This document shows, piece by piece, positions 26,890-35,401 of a stretch of 64,000 nucleotides of DNA (the stretch's first letter is position 1; every line of letters begins with the position of its first letter). The position numbers and the translations under genes were made by a program. A model generated the notes under the pieces. The model did no database searches, was not told the DNA's origin, and saw only the letters and a program-made list of their open reading frames with translations. Source of the stretch: Lactococcus formosensis. GTDB taxonomy: Bacteria > Bacillota > Bacilli > Lactobacillales > Streptococcaceae. The stretch is taken from positions 124,001-188,000 of the forward strand of contig NZ_BOVP01000003.1 of assembly GCF_018403745.1 (NCBI RefSeq), written 5' to 3'.

Positions 26890-27543
26890 ATGCGCGTAAG
26901 AAATCGTAAAGGCGCTGCGGAACACTTAGAAAGTAACGCACATGTTGTTGTAGAAAACCCAGCAGACTTTAAAGGACGTTGGGCAGAGCGTTTTGGAAAT
27001 GATCACCCGATTCATATTGAAGTTGGATGTGGTAAGGGCGGTTTTATCACAGGAATGGCTGCCCAAAACCCAGAGATTAATTATATTGCGATTGATATGC
27101 AACTGTCCGTCTTATCTCACGCTTTAGACAAAGCTTTGGAAGCCAATCTACCTAATGTGCAAATGATGTTGGTTGATGGCGCAGCTTTAACAGAATATTT
27201 CGAAGATGCTGAAGTTTCGCGTGTTTATTTGAACTTTAGTGATCCTTGGCCAAAAACACGTCATGAAAAACGTCGTTTGACCTACAAATCATTCTTAGAG
27301 ACTTATGAACAAATCTTACCATCAGAAGGAGAAGTTCATTTTAAAACAGATAACCGTGGCCTTTTTGAATATTCATTGGCAAGTATGAGTCAGTATGGTA
27401 TGATTTTAGAAAAAGTATGGTTAGATTTGCACGCAGATGAAGAGTTTGCCAAAGTCAATGTAATGACAGAGTATGAAGCAAAATTCTCAAGCAAAGGTCA
27501 AGTGATTTACCGTTTAGAAGCAAAATTCCCAAAGAGAGGTTAA
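26890..27543 (+). CDS. trmB: tRNA (guanine-N7)-methyltransferase TrmB
   Basis: A 217-residue SAM-dependent enzyme that makes m7G46 in tRNA. The SAM-binding motif [12 protein letters not shown] and the TrmB catalytic signature [16 protein letters not shown] (about residues 118-133) are present, as is the terminal [10 protein letters not shown] strand. A GGAG ribosome site lies before the ATG, and nrdR follows after 3 bases. Confidence 0.96.
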   Translation: MRVRNRKGAAEHLESNAHVVVENPADFKGRWAERFGNDHPIHIEVGCGKGGFITGMAAQNPEINYIAIDMQLSVLSHALDKALEANLPNVQMMLVDGAALTEYFEDAEVSRVYLNFSDPWPKTRHEKRRLTYKSFLETYEQILPSEGEVHFKTDNRGLFEYSLASMSQYGMILEKVWLDLHADEEFAKVNVMTEYEAKFSSKGQVIYRLEAKFPKRG

Positions 27544-27546
27544 GCT

Positions 27547-27996
27547 ATGAGATGTCCAAAATGTCAATCTGAATCGTCACGAGTTGTAGATTCACGTCAA
27601 GCTGATAATATGATACGTCGTCGTCGTGAATGTGAAAATTGTGGAAACCGTTTCACGACTTTTGAACGGATTGAAGAAATGCCACTTTTGGTCATTAAAC
27701 GTGACGAGACACGTGAAGTTTTCAATCGTGATAAAATTATCACAGGAATAGTACGCAGTGCACGTAAACGACCTGTGACGAGTGAATCCATTGAAAAATT
27801 AGTTGATCGTGTCGAACAAAGAGTTCGCCGCTTGGAAAAAAATGAAGTACGTACCGAAGTCATTGGTGAATTTGTTATGGAAGAATTAATGGATTTGGAT
27901 GATATTACCTATGTCCGCTTTGCGAGTGTGTACCGTTCCTTCAAAGATGTGAGTGAAATCGAAGACCTACTTAAAAAGATTACGAAAAAAGACTAA
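27547..27996 (+). CDS. nrdR: Transcriptional repressor NrdR
   Basis: A 149-residue repressor of ribonucleotide reductase genes. The N-terminal zinc ribbon has its four cysteines in MRCPKCQ and CENCGNRF, and the ATP-cone domain follows ([20 protein letters not shown]). Length and motifs match the family exactly. It is located between trmB and the replication-initiation genes, as in other lactic acid bacteria. Confidence 0.97.
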   Translation: MRCPKCQSESSRVVDSRQADNMIRRRRECENCGNRFTTFERIEEMPLLVIKRDETREVFNRDKIITGIVRSARKRPVTSESIEKLVDRVEQRVRRLEKNEVRTEVIGEFVMEELMDLDDITYVRFASVYRSFKDVSEIEDLLKKITKKD

Positions 27997-28029
27997 CTGT
28001 TCTAAAAAAGAGAAATAAAAGGAAAAACT

Positions 28030-29193
28030 ATGAGACCAGGCGATTCATTTTCTATTCTAAATCGAGGAAAAATCAGCTTTGATGCCGATACTTTTTCGCT
28101 ACTTTACTTGCCTATCATTGGGCGAGACGCTTTTGGCCTCTATCAACTCTTGCGCGTTTTTTCGACGGGCAAGATTTCTCATTTTTTAGAGTATCTTGAC
28201 TTTGGGCTCAATCCTTTTCTCGAAGCTTTAGATAAACTCTCAGGGATTGGACTTGTGCGAGTATTTGATCAACAACCGGGGTATCTTCTAGAAGTAAAAA
28301 GTCCTTTAACTTTTGAAGAATTTTTAGCAGACGAATTTTATAAGCAATTGCTGATTTCACGTATCGGGGAAAATAAAGTTAACGCTTTGGCCAAAAAACA
28401 CGAACCTGATGCTCTAGAAATTACGAAAAAGTTTCATGAAGTTTATGCCGTGAAATTCGAGCCTACGCACACTGCTATTCAAACAGAAAAATTTGATTTG
28501 AATTCCTTCAAGAGTATTATGGAAAATCAGCATCTGACTTTTGCAAATGAAAATCAAGATATCTTGACTCTGTATGGTTTGGCTGAAAAATTTGATCTCA
28601 ACTGGTATGAATTATTTAAAGCAGCTGAGCAAACAGCTAATGCTGACAAAACTTTAAACACAGCCAACCTGACAAGAATGTTAGCTGGAAAATCTGAACC
28701 TTTACCTGCCTTGTCAGAGTTTCCTAAGGGATTCCAGGACTTGATTGTCATCAGTAAAGAGGTCAGCCCACGTGATTTTTTAAATAAGCTTAAACAACAA
28801 GCTGGTGGTTTTGCTTCACAGGAAGAACTTAAGATATTGAATAATTTAGACAAGCAAAATATTACGGACCAAGTGCAAAATATTTTGATACACTATGTTT
28901 TGATTCAACAAGGAAATGCTAGTCTGAATGCTCGCTTTGTTAACACTCTGGCAAATGATTGGATGCGCCATAAAGTTTATAATTCTGAAACAGCAGTAAA
29001 AAGAATACTGGAACGTCAACAACAAGCAGAAGAAAAGCAAAAAGCTAACAAAAATTATAAAAACTCAGGCAAACTGGTCAAAAAAGCGCCTGAATGGTCC
29101 AATGCCAGCTATGTAAACACGACCAGTGCAGAAGATATTGCCAAGTTCGAGCAGTATAAGGCTTCCCGCCGTAAGGACAAGAAGGAGAATTGA
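28030..29193 (+). CDS. Replication initiation and membrane attachment protein (DnaB/DnaD-like)
   Basis: A 387-residue helicase-loading protein of the DnaB(Bacillus)/DnaD family. The N-terminal winged-helix region (FSLLYLPIIGRDAFGLYQLL) and a C-terminal DnaB_2 helical domain (about residues 300-350; NALIHYVLIQ-like segment, then WMRHKVYNSETAV) are recognisable. Its tail is basic and probably contacts DNA. It works with DnaI, encoded immediately after, to place the DnaB helicase at the origin or at restarted forks. In Bacillus naming it would be called dnaB, so a symbol is left out to avoid confusion with the helicase. Confidence 0.92.
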   Translation: MRPGDSFSILNRGKISFDADTFSLLYLPIIGRDAFGLYQLLRVFSTGKISHFLEYLDFGLNPFLEALDKLSGIGLVRVFDQQPGYLLEVKSPLTFEEFLADEFYKQLLISRIGENKVNALAKKHEPDALEITKKFHEVYAVKFEPTHTAIQTEKFDLNSFKSIMENQHLTFANENQDILTLYGLAEKFDLNWYELFKAAEQTANADKTLNTANLTRMLAGKSEPLPALSEFPKGFQDLIVISKEVSPRDFLNKLKQQAGGFASQEELKILNNLDKQNITDQVQNILIHYVLIQQGNASLNARFVNTLANDWMRHKVYNSETAVKRILERQQQAEEKQKANKNYKNSGKLVKKAPEWSNASYVNTTSAEDIAKFEQYKASRRKDKKEN

Positions 29194-29195
29194 GC

Positions 29196-30080
29196 ATGGA
29201 ATCAATTGGAGAACTTTTGAGTAAGCGCCCAGATGTACGTGGAAATTTTGACAAGCTCGTCGCTGAAGTCATGAAAAATGAACAAGTTCAAGCTTTTATT
29301 TCTGAAAATCAAATGACCGAAGATGAGGTGCAGCGTAGTTATTCGAAGTTTTATGAATTTGTTAAAGAACGAAAAAAATTCGAAGAACATGAAAAAATGG
29401 CAGCTGATGGCTATGAACCTGTCTTGATTATGAATCATGGCTACGCAGATGTATCTTATCAAACGACAGCTGAACTGGCACGCCGTCAAGAAGCCAGCAA
29501 TCAATTACGCCGCGTTCAGATTATTGGTTTACCTAAAGAAATGAAGCAAATTGATTTTTATGCGGATGTCTTCACAGACAATCAAAATCAATTTGACTTG
29601 TTCCGGAAAGTAGAAAACTTTATTGATAATTTTCCACAAGAAAAAGGACTTTACATCTACGGCGATTTTGGTGTAGGAAAATCTTTTATTATGGCTGCAA
29701 TGGCAAATGAGCTCTCGAAAAAAGGCGTTTCTACTACTTTATTACACTACCCAACCTTTATCTCTGACCTTGATTTTGACAACGCCAAATATTGGGTTAA
29801 TGAAATTAAAAAAGTTGAAGTCTTGGTCTTAGATGATATTGGTGCTGAACTCAATAATGCTTGGGTGCGTGACAGCATACTACAGGTTATTTTACAGCAT
29901 CGTATGCAAGAAAATCTTCCAACATTTTTCACTTCAAACTTGAATATGACAGAACTTGAGCTACATTTGGCAGAAACTAAAAAAGCAGATGAAATCTGGC
30001 CAGCAAAACGCGTCATGGAGCGTGTGAAGTATTTAGCGTCTGAAGTTCGTTTAGAAGGAGTAAATCGCCGACATGAATGA
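29196..30080 (+). CDS. dnaI: Primosomal helicase loader DnaI
   Basis: A 294-residue AAA+ loader. The N-terminal helicase-binding part (residues 1-130) is followed by the ATPase with Walker A YGDFGVGKSFIMAAMA, Walker B VLVLDDIGAE and an arginine-finger region near ERVKYLASEVRLEG. The ATG at 29196 has AAGGAGAA at ideal spacing. A TTG 6 bases earlier was rejected. The stop overlaps the start of the next gene by 8 bases. Confidence 0.95.
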   Translation: MESIGELLSKRPDVRGNFDKLVAEVMKNEQVQAFISENQMTEDEVQRSYSKFYEFVKERKKFEEHEKMAADGYEPVLIMNHGYADVSYQTTAELARRQEASNQLRRVQIIGLPKEMKQIDFYADVFTDNQNQFDLFRKVENFIDNFPQEKGLYIYGDFGVGKSFIMAAMANELSKKGVSTTLLHYPTFISDLDFDNAKYWVNEIKKVEVLVLDDIGAELNNAWVRDSILQVILQHRMQENLPTFFTSNLNMTELELHLAETKKADEIWPAKRVMERVKYLASEVRLEGVNRRHE

Positions 30081-30789
30081 AACAATTGATCTGATGATGC
30101 AACATAGCTCTGTACGTAATTTTACAGATGAAAAAATCCCAGAACATGTGTTAAAAATAATTATTAATGCGGGGCGGGCAGCACCCAACTGGAAAAACTT
30201 TCAATCTTATTCGGTTGTTCTTGTGGAATCCCAAGAACAAAAAGATGCTATTTTTGCTCAACAGCCTCAAAAAGCAATTAAAAATTGTGCTGCTTTTCTG
30301 GTTTTTGTTGGAGACCTTAATCGAGCAAAAACAGCAGTCGAAATGAACGGTGGTGAGTTTCAACCAGAAGGTGTTGAATCGCTCCTCATTACTTCAGTTG
30401 ATGCTGCAGTAGCCGGACAAAATACATTACTTGCTGCCCAATCCTTAGGATACGGTGGTGTAATGGTCGGCTTGATTCGTGATCAAGCGCGTGAAATTTC
30501 TGAAATATTAAACCTTCCTGATTATACTTACCCAATTTTTGCTGTGGCTCTTGGTAAACCTGCACGTGTAAATCCAGTAAAACCGAGATTACCTTACGAA
30601 GCTGTTGTATTTCCTGAGAAGTATATTCCACAAGATGAAGAAGTACTGCACAATTACGATAAAGTTCAAGATGAGTATGCTGGAGCACGTCGTCTAAATT
30701 CCACTTGGTCAAGCCGAATGGTTGATCAATGGGGACAACCAGAACAAAAAGCATCTACAGAAAATCTGAAAGAAAAAGGACTTTTATGA
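30073..30789 (+). CDS. NADPH-dependent flavin oxidoreductase / nitroreductase (NfsA/FRP family)
   Basis: A 238-residue FMN-dependent nitroreductase. The FMN-binding arginine motif MQHSSVRNFTDEKIPE opens the protein. The central AGQNTLLAAQSLGYGGVMVG and the typical NfsA-type phosphate contact region near PVKPRLPYEAVVFPEKY support the family. It reduces flavins, nitro compounds or quinones in the cytoplasm. It overlaps dnaI upstream and the next gene downstream (ATGA), so it is part of the same transcript. Confidence 0.9.
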   Translation: MNETIDLMMQHSSVRNFTDEKIPEHVLKIIINAGRAAPNWKNFQSYSVVLVESQEQKDAIFAQQPQKAIKNCAAFLVFVGDLNRAKTAVEMNGGEFQPEGVESLLITSVDAAVAGQNTLLAAQSLGYGGVMVGLIRDQAREISEILNLPDYTYPIFAVALGKPARVNPVKPRLPYEAVVFPEKYIPQDEEVLHNYDKVQDEYAGARRLNSTWSSRMVDQWGQPEQKASTENLKEKGLL

Positions 30790-31406
30790 AGAAAATTCTT
30801 TCACCAAAACTCCCTACTGAGTTAGAAGCTGTTGATTTTACTGCTCTAGAAGACAACGAAGCCTACCAAGTAGAGTTGAAAAATCAAGAAATCTATTTAG
30901 AGGACCGTCAGCTTTTCAGTGGATGTCGTCTACAAAATATCGACTTTGAGTTAGATGTAACTGCGGATTTAGAGTTTACGGATTGTGTTTTTGAAAAGTG
31001 TGATTTTTCTAATCTGGTCTTTTCAAAATTCGGCTTTTACCGATGTATTTTTAAAGATTGTAAATTACTGGGGACTGAATTTACCAATGCATTTTTGCAG
31101 GATATCCAATTTCAGGACTGTTTGCTTAATTACGTTAATTTTTCAAGTGCGCGCTTGAAGAATGTACTCTTTGCAGACAGTATGATGAAAGAGAGTCTTT
31201 TTATTGCTACTCAATTTAAGCAAGTGCGCTTTGAAGGGAATGACTTGGAACTTACGAATTTTTGGGAAACGTCTTTATCAGGGATTGATTTTTCAAGTAA
31301 CAGTTTTGAACGCCTTGACGTGAGTCCTGAATTGGCTAAAAACATTAAAGTTAATCTAAGTCAAGCAGCTTTTTTTGCTGCTTTACATGGGATTGAGATT
31401 GTCTAA
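30786..31406 (+). CDS. Pentapeptide-repeat-like protein
   Basis: A 206-residue protein whose middle (about residues 50-185) repeats a five-residue pattern with central Phe/Leu and alternating Cys/Asp/Asn, for example FTDCVFEKCDFSNLVFSKFG. This should fold as a right-handed quadrilateral beta-helix. No membrane segment or catalytic motif is seen. Known relatives include gyrase-protecting proteins (Qnr/MfpA type), but that function is only a possibility here. The start was placed at 30786, where ATGA overlaps the upstream stop and AAAGGA precedes it. Confidence 0.85.
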   Translation: MKKILSPKLPTELEAVDFTALEDNEAYQVELKNQEIYLEDRQLFSGCRLQNIDFELDVTADLEFTDCVFEKCDFSNLVFSKFGFYRCIFKDCKLLGTEFTNAFLQDIQFQDCLLNYVNFSSARLKNVLFADSMMKESLFIATQFKQVRFEGNDLELTNFWETSLSGIDFSSNSFERLDVSPELAKNIKVNLSQAAFFAALHGIEIV

Positions 31407-31460
31407 GTCTTGGGAGATTCAAGGCTTTTTATTTTAAAATAGTTTATGAGAATTGAACAT

Positions 31461-31503
31461 TTAATTTAAAAATCGCTTTGAACTGAAGCGGTTTTTAAAT
31501 TAA
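31461..31503 (+). terminator. Strong terminator ending the ccrZ-to-pentapeptide gene block
   Basis: An 18-bp stem (TTAATTTAAAAATCGCTT with its complement, one G.T pair) closes a 7-base loop. The T-run of the 3' arm acts as tail. Confidence 0.88.
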
Positions 31504-31532
31504 AAAATTTTTTTAGAAGAGTCCAACCGGCA

Positions 31533-31548
31533 AAGAAAACGTTTTCTT
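31533..31548. promoter_or_regulatory. cre-like/LacI-type palindrome upstream of the PTS regulator
   Basis: A perfect 16-bp palindrome AAGAAAACGTTTTCTT, matching the core of CcpA-binding cre sites and other LacI-family operators. It lies about 42 bases upstream of the -10 (TATAAT, 31590-31595). It is flanked by GTCCAA and TTGGAC, which could form an outer stem. Confidence 0.6.
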
Positions 31549-31589
31549 ATTTTGGACCGAATAGCTTAATTTTGAAGCAAAAATTAGGC

Positions 31590-31595
31590 TATAAT
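31590..31595 (+). promoter_or_regulatory. -10 element of the PTS operon
   Basis: TATAAT 19 bases before the regulator ATG. No clear -35 is present, which fits a promoter that needs an activator such as the encoded PRD protein. Confidence 0.45.
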
Positions 31596-31614
31596 TTAAT
31601 TGTGAGGAAAAAAG

Positions 31615-33552
31615 ATGCTTAGTTATAACTTAGATATCCTTCTGTTTTCAGAAAGACGTTTCTGGAAACTTGATAAAATCCTTGAAGTTACTGGACTCAA
31701 AAACCAGGAATTTCAGAGACAACTCTTTGGGTTGAATCAAATTTTGCAAGAGAAATCTCAAAGATCACTAGAATTTACTAATAATGTATTAGCACTTCCA
31801 GAAAAATTAGAAAATTTTGAGGAGATTCGCTTTAATATCGAAGGATATGCGCTAACATTGAGTGAAGAAAAGCGAAAATGCTTGATTTATTTACTATGCT
31901 TTTCTAAACGTACAGCATTATCGATAAGTGATTTCCAGTCTCTTTTAAATGTGAGTCGAAATACCGTCTTATCTGATATTAAAAAGTTGCGTCGGCAACT
32001 GGATAATGGAGACACTAGTTTAGAATACTCCCGTAAATTAGGCTTTTACCTTGAAGGCGAGTCGAAAGAATTACGTAAAATGGCTTGGTGTTTCCTGCAA
32101 GAACTCAATGAAGAGAGTGATTACTATGTTTTGTCGAAGTATCTCAATCATAAAAATCCACTCTTTATTTATCAAGTAGGACAGAAAATTAGTCAATTAA
32201 TGGCTGAATTACGTGTACAGGTCATTCATAGTCGTTATATTCCGATGCTGATTTACCTCGCTTTACTTCAATCACATCTTGGAGAAACAGATATCTTTCA
32301 GCAACATGTACTAGAAGTTGAAGCATTACTGATTGGTATGAGTGATGGCAATTTTGAAAAGTCTGGTTTTGATTTTCTTTATCGTATTGGTTTTGAGATT
32401 ATGGAAAATGTAATGAAACTTGCGGCAGTTCAATTTGAGGATTTTACAAAAACTTTTGCGGCTCTGCGTGCACATCTGGTTCCTGCCTACTTTCGATTGA
32501 AATATCACTTCGAAATAGAGAATGTCCTTTTGGATAAAATAAAAACAGAATATTCCTCTCTGTTTGAATTAATGGACCTTGCTTTAGCACCATTGCGCGA
32601 AGCTTGCGGGGAAATCTCCGAAGCAGAACGTGCCTACTTTGTTATTCTCTTTGGTGGAGAAATTTATAAGAAAAAGTATACGCAAAGCTTCCGTGCTATT
32701 GTCTTATGTGTAAACGGTATAAGTTCAAGTTTAATCATGCGTAAACGATTGGAAAATATGTTTCCCAGCATGACTTTTATCCTGAGTACAGCCGCTTCTG
32801 ATTTGGACAAGATTCCTGCTTTTTCTTACGATATTATCTTTTCGACAGTCCCTGTCATAACGGATAAAAAACTCTATGTTATGTCAGCTTTTCCAGACAG
32901 TGAAGAAGAGACAAGACTTTACAATCAAATCGCGCAAGATTTTGATTTGCCTGGCTTTTATAAACCAAATGCCAGGTCTATCTTACGTGCGATTGAACCT
33001 TACGTTGACATTAAAAGCAATGCGACCAAGAAGCAACTGACGCGGATTATTGACCGCAAACTTAACAATAAAAAGACAGAAAGTGAGGCATTAGGTGTAA
33101 TGCTTTCAGATTTATTAACTAAAGAAAAGATTCATTTTACAGATAAGAAACTTGACTGGAAAAATGCAATTGAACTTGCGGCTCAGCCCTTACTGGATCA
33201 AGGAGAGATTGACCCCTCTTATATTTCAGCTATTATCAATCGTGTAGATGAGTTTGGACCTTATATTGACTTAGGGATGGGGATTGCTCTTCCACATGCA
33301 CGTCCCGAAGATGGAGTAAAGAAGCTCGGCATGTCATTTCTCAGGTGTGACCAGCCCGTTTATCTTCAAGATGATCCTAAACATGAAATAAGGATTTTCA
33401 TTGTTCTTGCAGCGATTGATAACGAAACGCATCTTCGTGCACTATCTACATTAACACAAATATTATCAAATAAAGATGAACTCAATAAAATGCTAACTGT
33501 AGAAACAGTAGCAGAACTCGAACAAATTTTTGCAGAAAAAGAAGGAGAATAA
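31615..33552 (+). CDS. PRD-containing PTS-responsive transcription activator (BglG/MtlR/UlaR type)
   Basis: A 645-residue regulator. The N-terminal helix-turn-helix domains (about 1-150; SISDFQSLLNVSRNTVLSDI) are followed by two PTS-regulation domains (about 165-360), an EIIB-like domain with a cysteine in VLCVNGISSSLI (about residue 365), and a C-terminal EIIA domain whose histidine is in GIALPHARPEDG (about residue 561). Phosphorylation by the PTS would tie activity to sugar supply. It directly precedes ascorbate-type IIB and IIC genes that lack their own EIIA, so its EIIA-like domain may also serve transport (inference). The ribosome site is GAGGAAAA. Confidence 0.9.
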   Translation: MLSYNLDILLFSERRFWKLDKILEVTGLKNQEFQRQLFGLNQILQEKSQRSLEFTNNVLALPEKLENFEEIRFNIEGYALTLSEEKRKCLIYLLCFSKRTALSISDFQSLLNVSRNTVLSDIKKLRRQLDNGDTSLEYSRKLGFYLEGESKELRKMAWCFLQELNEESDYYVLSKYLNHKNPLFIYQVGQKISQLMAELRVQVIHSRYIPMLIYLALLQSHLGETDIFQQHVLEVEALLIGMSDGNFEKSGFDFLYRIGFEIMENVMKLAAVQFEDFTKTFAALRAHLVPAYFRLKYHFEIENVLLDKIKTEYSSLFELMDLALAPLREACGEISEAERAYFVILFGGEIYKKKYTQSFRAIVLCVNGISSSLIMRKRLENMFPSMTFILSTAASDLDKIPAFSYDIIFSTVPVITDKKLYVMSAFPDSEEETRLYNQIAQDFDLPGFYKPNARSILRAIEPYVDIKSNATKKQLTRIIDRKLNNKKTESEALGVMLSDLLTKEKIHFTDKKLDWKNAIELAAQPLLDQGEIDPSYISAIINRVDEFGPYIDLGMGIALPHARPEDGVKKLGMSFLRCDQPVYLQDDPKHEIRIFIVLAAIDNETHLRALSTLTQILSNKDELNKMLTVETVAELEQIFAEKEGE

Positions 33553-33553
33553 T

Positions 33554-33853
33554 ATGAAAATCGCATGTGTATGCCAATCAGGATTAGGAACAAGCTTTAT
33601 GGTACAAATGAACCTCCAAGCACTTTTACAAGAAATGGGCTTAAACGTTAATGACTTTGAGCTTGATCATATGGATGTTGGATCTGCCACACCAGATTCT
33701 GCGGATTATTTCTTTGTGGAGTCCACATTAACAACAGCTTTACCTAATATACCCGAAGAAAAGATTGTACCTTTGACTTCTATCATTGATCGTGATGCAG
33801 CGCGTGAAGCATTGGTCAAAGTCTTGGATGAAAGAGGGATTGCCCACAACTAA
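33554..33853 (+). CDS. ulaB: PTS ascorbate-type IIB component
   Basis: A 99-residue phosphocarrier. The phosphorylated cysteine sits in the N-terminal loop CVCQSGLGTSFMVQMN (the second Cys of CVCQSG), as in the lactose/ascorbate IIB family. It transfers phosphate from EIIA to the incoming sugar with the IIC permease encoded next. The start at 33554 has GGAGAA upstream. The symbol denotes family only, as the true substrate may be another pentose-like compound. Confidence 0.9.
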   Translation: MKIACVCQSGLGTSFMVQMNLQALLQEMGLNVNDFELDHMDVGSATPDSADYFFVESTLTTALPNIPEEKIVPLTSIIDRDAAREALVKVLDERGIAHN

Positions 33854-33904
33854 GCAAAAACAGTACTTAAAAAGAATCGAAAATAAACTTAGGAGAACAA
33901 AAAA

Positions 33905-35272
33905 ATGAATGGAGTTTTAAACTTTATTGTCTCTGTCGCGACTACGCCTGCCCTTCTTGTCGGATTAATTGCCATGCTTGGGTTGATTTTACAAAAGAAA
34001 CCAGCAACTGCAGTTATTCAGGGGTCAGTGAAGACCTTTGCTGGGTTCTTGGTCTTGGTTGGAGGAGCTGGTATTTTAGTAGGTGCACTTGCGCCTTTTG
34101 CCGATATGTTCCAACATGCTTTTCATGTGAAAGGTATTGTTCCAACTAATGAAGGCGTTGTTGCCCTAGCTCTCGTTGAGTATGGGACACCGACTGCTTT
34201 GATTATGCTTGTTGGGATGATTGTTAATATCTTGCTTGCTCGCTTTACACGCTTTAAGTACATCTTCTTGACAGGTCAAGCCATGCTCTATGTTTCTTGT
34301 ATGGCAGCGGTAATTCTTGTTTCTGCCGGAATGGGCGAAACTTGGATAACAATCCTTCTTGGGGGCATCTTTGAAGGAACGCTTTTAACAGTGACACCCG
34401 CTATTTGTCAGCCCTTTATGCGTAAAATCACTGGGACTGACAATGTCGCGATGGGACATACAGGTAACATTGGTTATGCTCTTGCAGGTTGGTTAGGTAA
34501 AACCTTTGGTGATCCTGATCCTGAAAAATCAACAGAAAAGCTAAATATTCCTAAATCATTGGGCTTCTTACGAGATTCAACAGTATCTATTTCCCTATTG
34601 ATGGCTGCAGTCTACATTCTTTTAGCAATAGCTGCAGGTCCATCTTATGTCGAAACCGAGCTTTCTAATGGTACAAACTTTGTAATTTTCTCTCTTGTTC
34701 AAGCAGGAACATTTGCAGCAGGTTTTGTCGTTGTTCTTCAAGGTGTGCGTATGATTTTAGCTGAAATCGTGCCGGCCTTCCAAGGGATTGCTCAAAAACT
34801 GGTTCCCAACTCAAAACCAGCTTTGGATGTTCCGATTGTTTTTCCGTATGCACCAAATGCAGTACTGATTGGCTTCTTTGTTTCTTTTATCACAGGATGT
34901 CTATCAATGGTTGCTATGCTTCTCATGGGAACAACAGTTATCATTCCAGGTGTTGTCGGACATTTCTTCTGCGGTGCTGCAGCAGCAATATTCGGTAATG
35001 CTAATGGCGGACGACGTGGAGCGGTGATTGGAGCAATTGCAAATGGTCTCCTCCTATCTTGGTTGCCACTTTTCATTATCCCATCTTTAGGAGCTTTTGG
35101 GGCAGATGCCTCAGCGACATTCGCGGATACAGATTATCTGATTCCAGGTATCATTGTTGGGCGAGTTGGTGAAATGGGATCTGGTGCAATCGCCGCTTTA
35201 ATCCTAGGATTCCTCGCTATTGTCCTGATTCTCAGTGCAGTCTTAAATGCTAGAGATAAAGCCAAAGCTTAA
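33905..35272 (+). CDS. ulaA: PTS ascorbate-type IIC permease
   Basis: A 455-residue polytopic membrane protein with about 11 hydrophobic segments, related to UlaA/SgaT. It opens LNFIVSVATTPALLVGLIAM and contains a glycine-rich GVVGHFFCGAAAAIFGNANG reentrant region and a late GRVGEMGSGAIAAL. It moves and phosphorylates its sugar with the IIB above. No ulaD/E/F/G genes follow. Instead transketolase does, so the carbon may enter as a pentose phosphate (inference). Confidence 0.92.
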   Translation: MNGVLNFIVSVATTPALLVGLIAMLGLILQKKPATAVIQGSVKTFAGFLVLVGGAGILVGALAPFADMFQHAFHVKGIVPTNEGVVALALVEYGTPTALIMLVGMIVNILLARFTRFKYIFLTGQAMLYVSCMAAVILVSAGMGETWITILLGGIFEGTLLTVTPAICQPFMRKITGTDNVAMGHTGNIGYALAGWLGKTFGDPDPEKSTEKLNIPKSLGFLRDSTVSISLLMAAVYILLAIAAGPSYVETELSNGTNFVIFSLVQAGTFAAGFVVVLQGVRMILAEIVPAFQGIAQKLVPNSKPALDVPIVFPYAPNAVLIGFFVSFITGCLSMVAMLLMGTTVIIPGVVGHFFCGAAAAIFGNANGGRRGAVIGAIANGLLLSWLPLFIIPSLGAFGADASATFADTDYLIPGIIVGRVGEMGSGAIAALILGFLAIVLILSAVLNARDKAKA

Positions 35273-35290
35273 TTGAATGTCAATGTTTAC

Positions 35291-35325
35291 AAAAATCAGT
35301 TTTCGCTCAGGAAATCTGATTTTTT
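35291..35325 (+). terminator. Terminator after the PTS IIC gene
   Basis: An AAAAATCAG/CTGATTTTT stem with an inner TTT/AAA extension, a GC-containing loop and a TTTTTT tail. Confidence 0.8.
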
Positions 35326-35341
35326 AGTAAGATGAAAATAA

Positions 35342-35366
35342 AAAACGTTTTCAATTATGTTATAAT
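35342..35366 (+). promoter_or_regulatory. Transketolase promoter with overlapping cre-like site
   Basis: AAAAACGTTTTCA (35342-35354) overlaps the -35 zone of an extended -10 promoter, TGTTATAAT (-10 at 35361-35366). The core AAAACGTTTT equals that of the palindrome in front of the PTS operon, so one LacI-family protein, probably CcpA, may control both. Confidence 0.65.
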
Positions 35367-35401
35367 AAACTGTATTATCAAAAGATTAAATGGAGAAAAA
35401 T

